Assembly (NCBI GenBank): GCA_030618495.1
Contig: JAUXDE010000082.1
Coordinates: forward strand, 1-8,177
Direction: 5' to 3'
DNA: 8,177 bases
Source of the DNA: Clostridia bacterium
Lineage (GTDB): Bacteria; UBA6262; WVXT01; JAUXBS01
The position numbers and the translations under genes were made by a program. Each line of letters starts with the position of its first letter. Positions within the stretch are counted from its first letter, which is position 1. Below, piece after piece: positions 6,760 to 8,177 of this stretch. The notes under the pieces were generated by a model. The model had not been told where the DNA came from and did not search any database. It worked only from the letters and a program-made list of their open reading frames with translations.

Positions 6760-7839
6760 TTGAAGCTGCCTAAACTGACCATTGGAAAATTCACTGCAGA
6801 CTTACCCATCATTCAAGGTGGAATGGGAGTTGCCGTATCTCTTCATAAACTAGCCTCGGCAGTAGCAAACGCCGGCGGTATAGGAGTCATCTCTACAGCC
6901 GGTGTCGGCTGGAAAGAACCTGACGTTAATACAAATTTCAACGAGGCGCACGATAGAGCTTTAAAAAGGGAGTTGGAATCCGCAAGAAAACTGACTAAGG
7001 GGATAATTGGCGTAAACAACATGATTGCCCTGTGCAATCATGCCGAGATGGCTAAGGTTGCCTCGCAGAATGCCGACATCATACTGGCGGGCGCAGGCCT
7101 GCCAATGAACCTGCCCGCGCACCTTGTTGAGGGTTCTGATACCGCGTTGGTTCCCATCATATCATCCCATAGAGCCGCACGGATAATCTGCAAGACCTGG
7201 ACAAAAAGGCATTGCCGCGTCCCAGACGCTATTGTCGTGGAAGGGCCTCTTGCCGGCGGACACCTGGGTTTTAGTTACGAAGAGCTAAAAGAATACGAAA
7301 AGTATTCTCTTGAGGATATTGTTGTAAAAGTTATCGAGGCTGTCAAGCCTTACGAAGACATGTCCGGCAAAAAAATCCCCATAATTGCAGCCGGGGGAGT
7401 CTGGGACGGTAAGGACCTTGCTAAATTCATAAAGCTTGGAGCAGCGGGAGTCAAGATTTCAACCAGGTTGGTCTGTACGCATGAATGCGATGTGTCTCCT
7501 GCATTCAAGCAGGTCTATATCGATGCTAAAGAAGAAGACATAGTACTGATAAAAAGCCCGGTAGGCCTGCCCGGCAGGGCAATCAAGAATAAATTCTTAG
7601 AGGCAGTTGAAAAAGGCGATAAAATGCCTTTTGAATGTCCCTTTACCTGCATAAGAACCTGTGTTCCCGCAGACAGCCCTTACTGCATAGCGCTTGCATT
7701 GATAAATGCTAAGGACGGTAATTTTGACGAAGGGTTTGCATTTGCAGGAAGCAATGCCTACCGGTGTGATAAAATCGTCTCGGTTAAGGAAGTCCTTGAG
7801 GAAATCACAAAGGAAGCAGAAGCAGCGCTTGAAGAATAA
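6760..7839 (+). CDS. FMN-dependent FabK / nitronate monooxygenase (2-nitropropane dioxygenase)-family protein
   Basis: A 359-residue TIM-barrel flavoprotein starting at TTG. The N-terminal PIIQGGMGV (16-24) and AGGIGVIS (38-45) are family FMN-binding signatures. EGPLAGGHLGF contains the catalytic-type histidine H168, matching the AGGH motif of FabK and nitronate monooxygenases. AAGGVWDG (210-217) and LGAAGVKISTR (226-236) form the FMN phosphate-binding region. A C-terminal cysteine cluster, C293-x3-C297-x3-C301-x7-C309, is followed by FAFAGSNAYRCDKI; I recall similar C-termini in clostridial proteins annotated as nitronate monooxygenase, but not in streptococcal FabK. Candidate roles are nitronate detoxification or an enoyl-ACP reductase-like reaction, and sequence alone does not decide. 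The gene has its own putative promoter and terminator and stands alone, divergent from surE. Fatty-acid genes are absent from the neighbourhood, so I do not assign fabK. Confidence 0.88.
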   Translation: MKLPKLTIGKFTADLPIIQGGMGVAVSLHKLASAVANAGGIGVISTAGVGWKEPDVNTNFNEAHDRALKRELESARKLTKGIIGVNNMIALCNHAEMAKVASQNADIILAGAGLPMNLPAHLVEGSDTALVPIISSHRAARIICKTWTKRHCRVPDAIVVEGPLAGGHLGFSYEELKEYEKYSLEDIVVKVIEAVKPYEDMSGKKIPIIAAGGVWDGKDLAKFIKLGAAGVKISTRLVCTHECDVSPAFKQVYIDAKEEDIVLIKSPVGLPGRAIKNKFLEAVEKGDKMPFECPFTCIRTCVPADSPYCIALALINAKDGNFDEGFAFAGSNAYRCDKIVSVKEVLEEITKEAEAALEE

Positions 7840-7893
7840 AGCGCTCTTGTACTTCAATCATACACATAAGCATACATATTTGATATAGACATT

Positions 7894-7924
7894 AAAAAAC
7901 CCCGGCATAAAATCGGGGTTTTTT
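7894..7924 (+). terminator. Rho-independent terminator of the flavoprotein gene
   Basis: CCCCG (7900-7904) pairs with CGGGG (7914-7918) around a 9-nt loop. The stem is flanked by six A (7894-7899) and six T (7919-7924), so the stem can extend to 11 bp and end in a U run on the rightward transcript. It starts 54 bp after the stop codon. The flanking A and T runs also make it potentially bidirectional. Confidence 0.9.
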
Positions 7925-7958
7925 ATTACTATTACTTTTTTCTTAAAACTGCTTCTTA

Positions 7959-7998
7959 GAAGCCCGCCCAACGACAAGCTCAGGACCTGCGGCCCTTC
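7959..7998. repeat. GC-rich repeat-like patch containing GACAAGCTCAGGAC
   Basis: A GC-rich island in AT-rich spacer DNA with GACAAGCTCAGGAC at 7973-7986, flanked by GAAGCCC and GGCCCTTC. It resembles the widespread bacterial intergenic repeat with a TTCGACAAGCTCAGG core, with AA in place of TT before CGACAAGCTCAGG. The flanks form only an imperfect inverted repeat, so this may be a degenerate copy. Identification rests on memory of the motif. Confidence 0.4.
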
Positions 7999-8027
7999 AT
8001 ATATTTAGTAACACTACACTACTATCT

Positions 8028-8100
8028 ACTACGATATAAACATTATCACTCAAAATTAAAACCAATTAAAACATTGAATAATGAACAATATCATATAAAT
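8028..8100. repeat. Diverged direct repeat, copy 2 (downstream of the flavoprotein gene)
   Basis: About 73 bp aligning with 6554-6637 in the same orientation, with blocks 8034-8050, 8063-8085 and 8091-8100. The minus-strand promoter proposed in copy 1 is not preserved: the sequence equivalent to the -10 box reads TATCGT and the spacer is 6 bp longer. The conserved parts therefore do not simply reflect a duplicated working promoter. Like copy 1, it lies just upstream of a rightward promoter. Confidence 0.75.
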
Positions 8101-8116
8101 CTTACATAAATATAAC

Positions 8117-8145
8117 TTGACGTTAGTGTATTATTGTAATATAAT
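8117..8145 (+). promoter_or_regulatory. Near-consensus sigma70 promoter reading out of the window
   Basis: TTGACG (8117-8122), a 17-bp spacer and a perfect TATAAT (8140-8145). Only one base differs from the combined consensus. Transcription would begin near 8152 and run rightward beyond the window, so its gene or RNA is not visible. It follows repeat copy 2 by 16 bp. Confidence 0.7.
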
Positions 8146-8177
8146 TTATATTAACTTATAAGCTAATTGCAGTTGTG

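Larger units (their letters stand above)
7840..8177. other. AT-rich intergenic region with terminator, repeats and outward promoter
   Basis: This 338-bp tail holds no convincing coding sequence. From left to right it has the flavoprotein terminator (7894-7924), a small palindrome GCTTCT-T-AGAAGC (7951-7963), a GC-rich repeat-like patch (7959-7998), the second spacer repeat (8028-8100) and a strong rightward promoter (8117-8145). The last 32 bases would be the leader of an unseen gene. No tRNA or other RNA fold was recognised. Confidence 0.7.

Noticed and set aside
6760-7839. Firm assignment as the enoyl-ACP reductase FabK working with BirA in fatty-acid synthesis
   Set aside because: The genes are divergent and separately transcribed, no fab or acc genes are nearby, and the cysteine-rich C-terminus differs from well-studied FabK. 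A nitronate monooxygenase-like role is equally possible.
1-8177. CRISPR array, phage defence system, transposase or tRNA
   Set aside because: No regularly spaced repeats, nuclease or integrase motifs, or cloverleaf sequences were seen. All substantial coding space is explained by housekeeping or membrane proteins.

Overview
The window comes from a bacterial chromosome. Protein-coding DNA has moderate GC and the spacers are very AT-rich. A compact leftward run of seven genes (surE, uvrB, nadC, birA, an mgtC-family gene, maf and a truncated membrane glycosyltransferase-like gene) fills positions 6473 to 1. One rightward gene, a FabK/nitronate monooxygenase-type flavoprotein, lies at 6760-7839. 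The lineage cannot be fixed from sequence alone. A TMTC-like membrane protein, a GGGGTC/GACCCC palindrome and spacer repeats would suit an uncultured Gram-negative-type phylum such as Omnitrophota, but this is a low-confidence guess.

Layout: (1) 1-758, minus: N-terminal 252 codons of a TMTC/DUF1736-like multi-pass membrane protein, cut by the window edge. (2) 776-1381, minus: Maf nucleotide pyrophosphatase, overlapping the stop of (3) 1378-2040, minus: MgtC/SapB-family membrane protein. (4) 2077-2817, minus: biotin-protein ligase without an N-terminal DNA-binding domain. (5) 2820-3689, minus: NadC. (6) 3697-5706, minus: UvrB. (7) 5733-6473, minus: SurE. (8) 6474-6759: divergent AT-rich spacer with one candidate promoter for each direction, a 15-bp palindrome and one copy of a spacer repeat. 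(9) 6760-7839, plus: FabK/NMO-like protein starting with TTG. (10) 7840-8177: rho-independent terminator, a repeat-like GC-rich patch, the second spacer repeat and a near-consensus promoter pointing out of the window.

Gaps between the seven leftward genes run from a 4-bp overlap to 36 bp, and no terminator is visible among them, so they are probably one transcript led by surE. The content is housekeeping: nucleotide clean-up (SurE, Maf), excision repair (UvrB), NAD synthesis (NadC) and biotin attachment (BirA), followed by two membrane proteins. No defence system, CRISPR array, RNA gene or intact mobile element was recognised. The least explained parts are the diverged direct repeats around the flavoprotein gene, the palindrome just downstream of the putative surE promoter, an extra basic loop in UvrB, a cysteine cluster in the flavoprotein, and the AT-rich TMTC-like gene at the end of the run.
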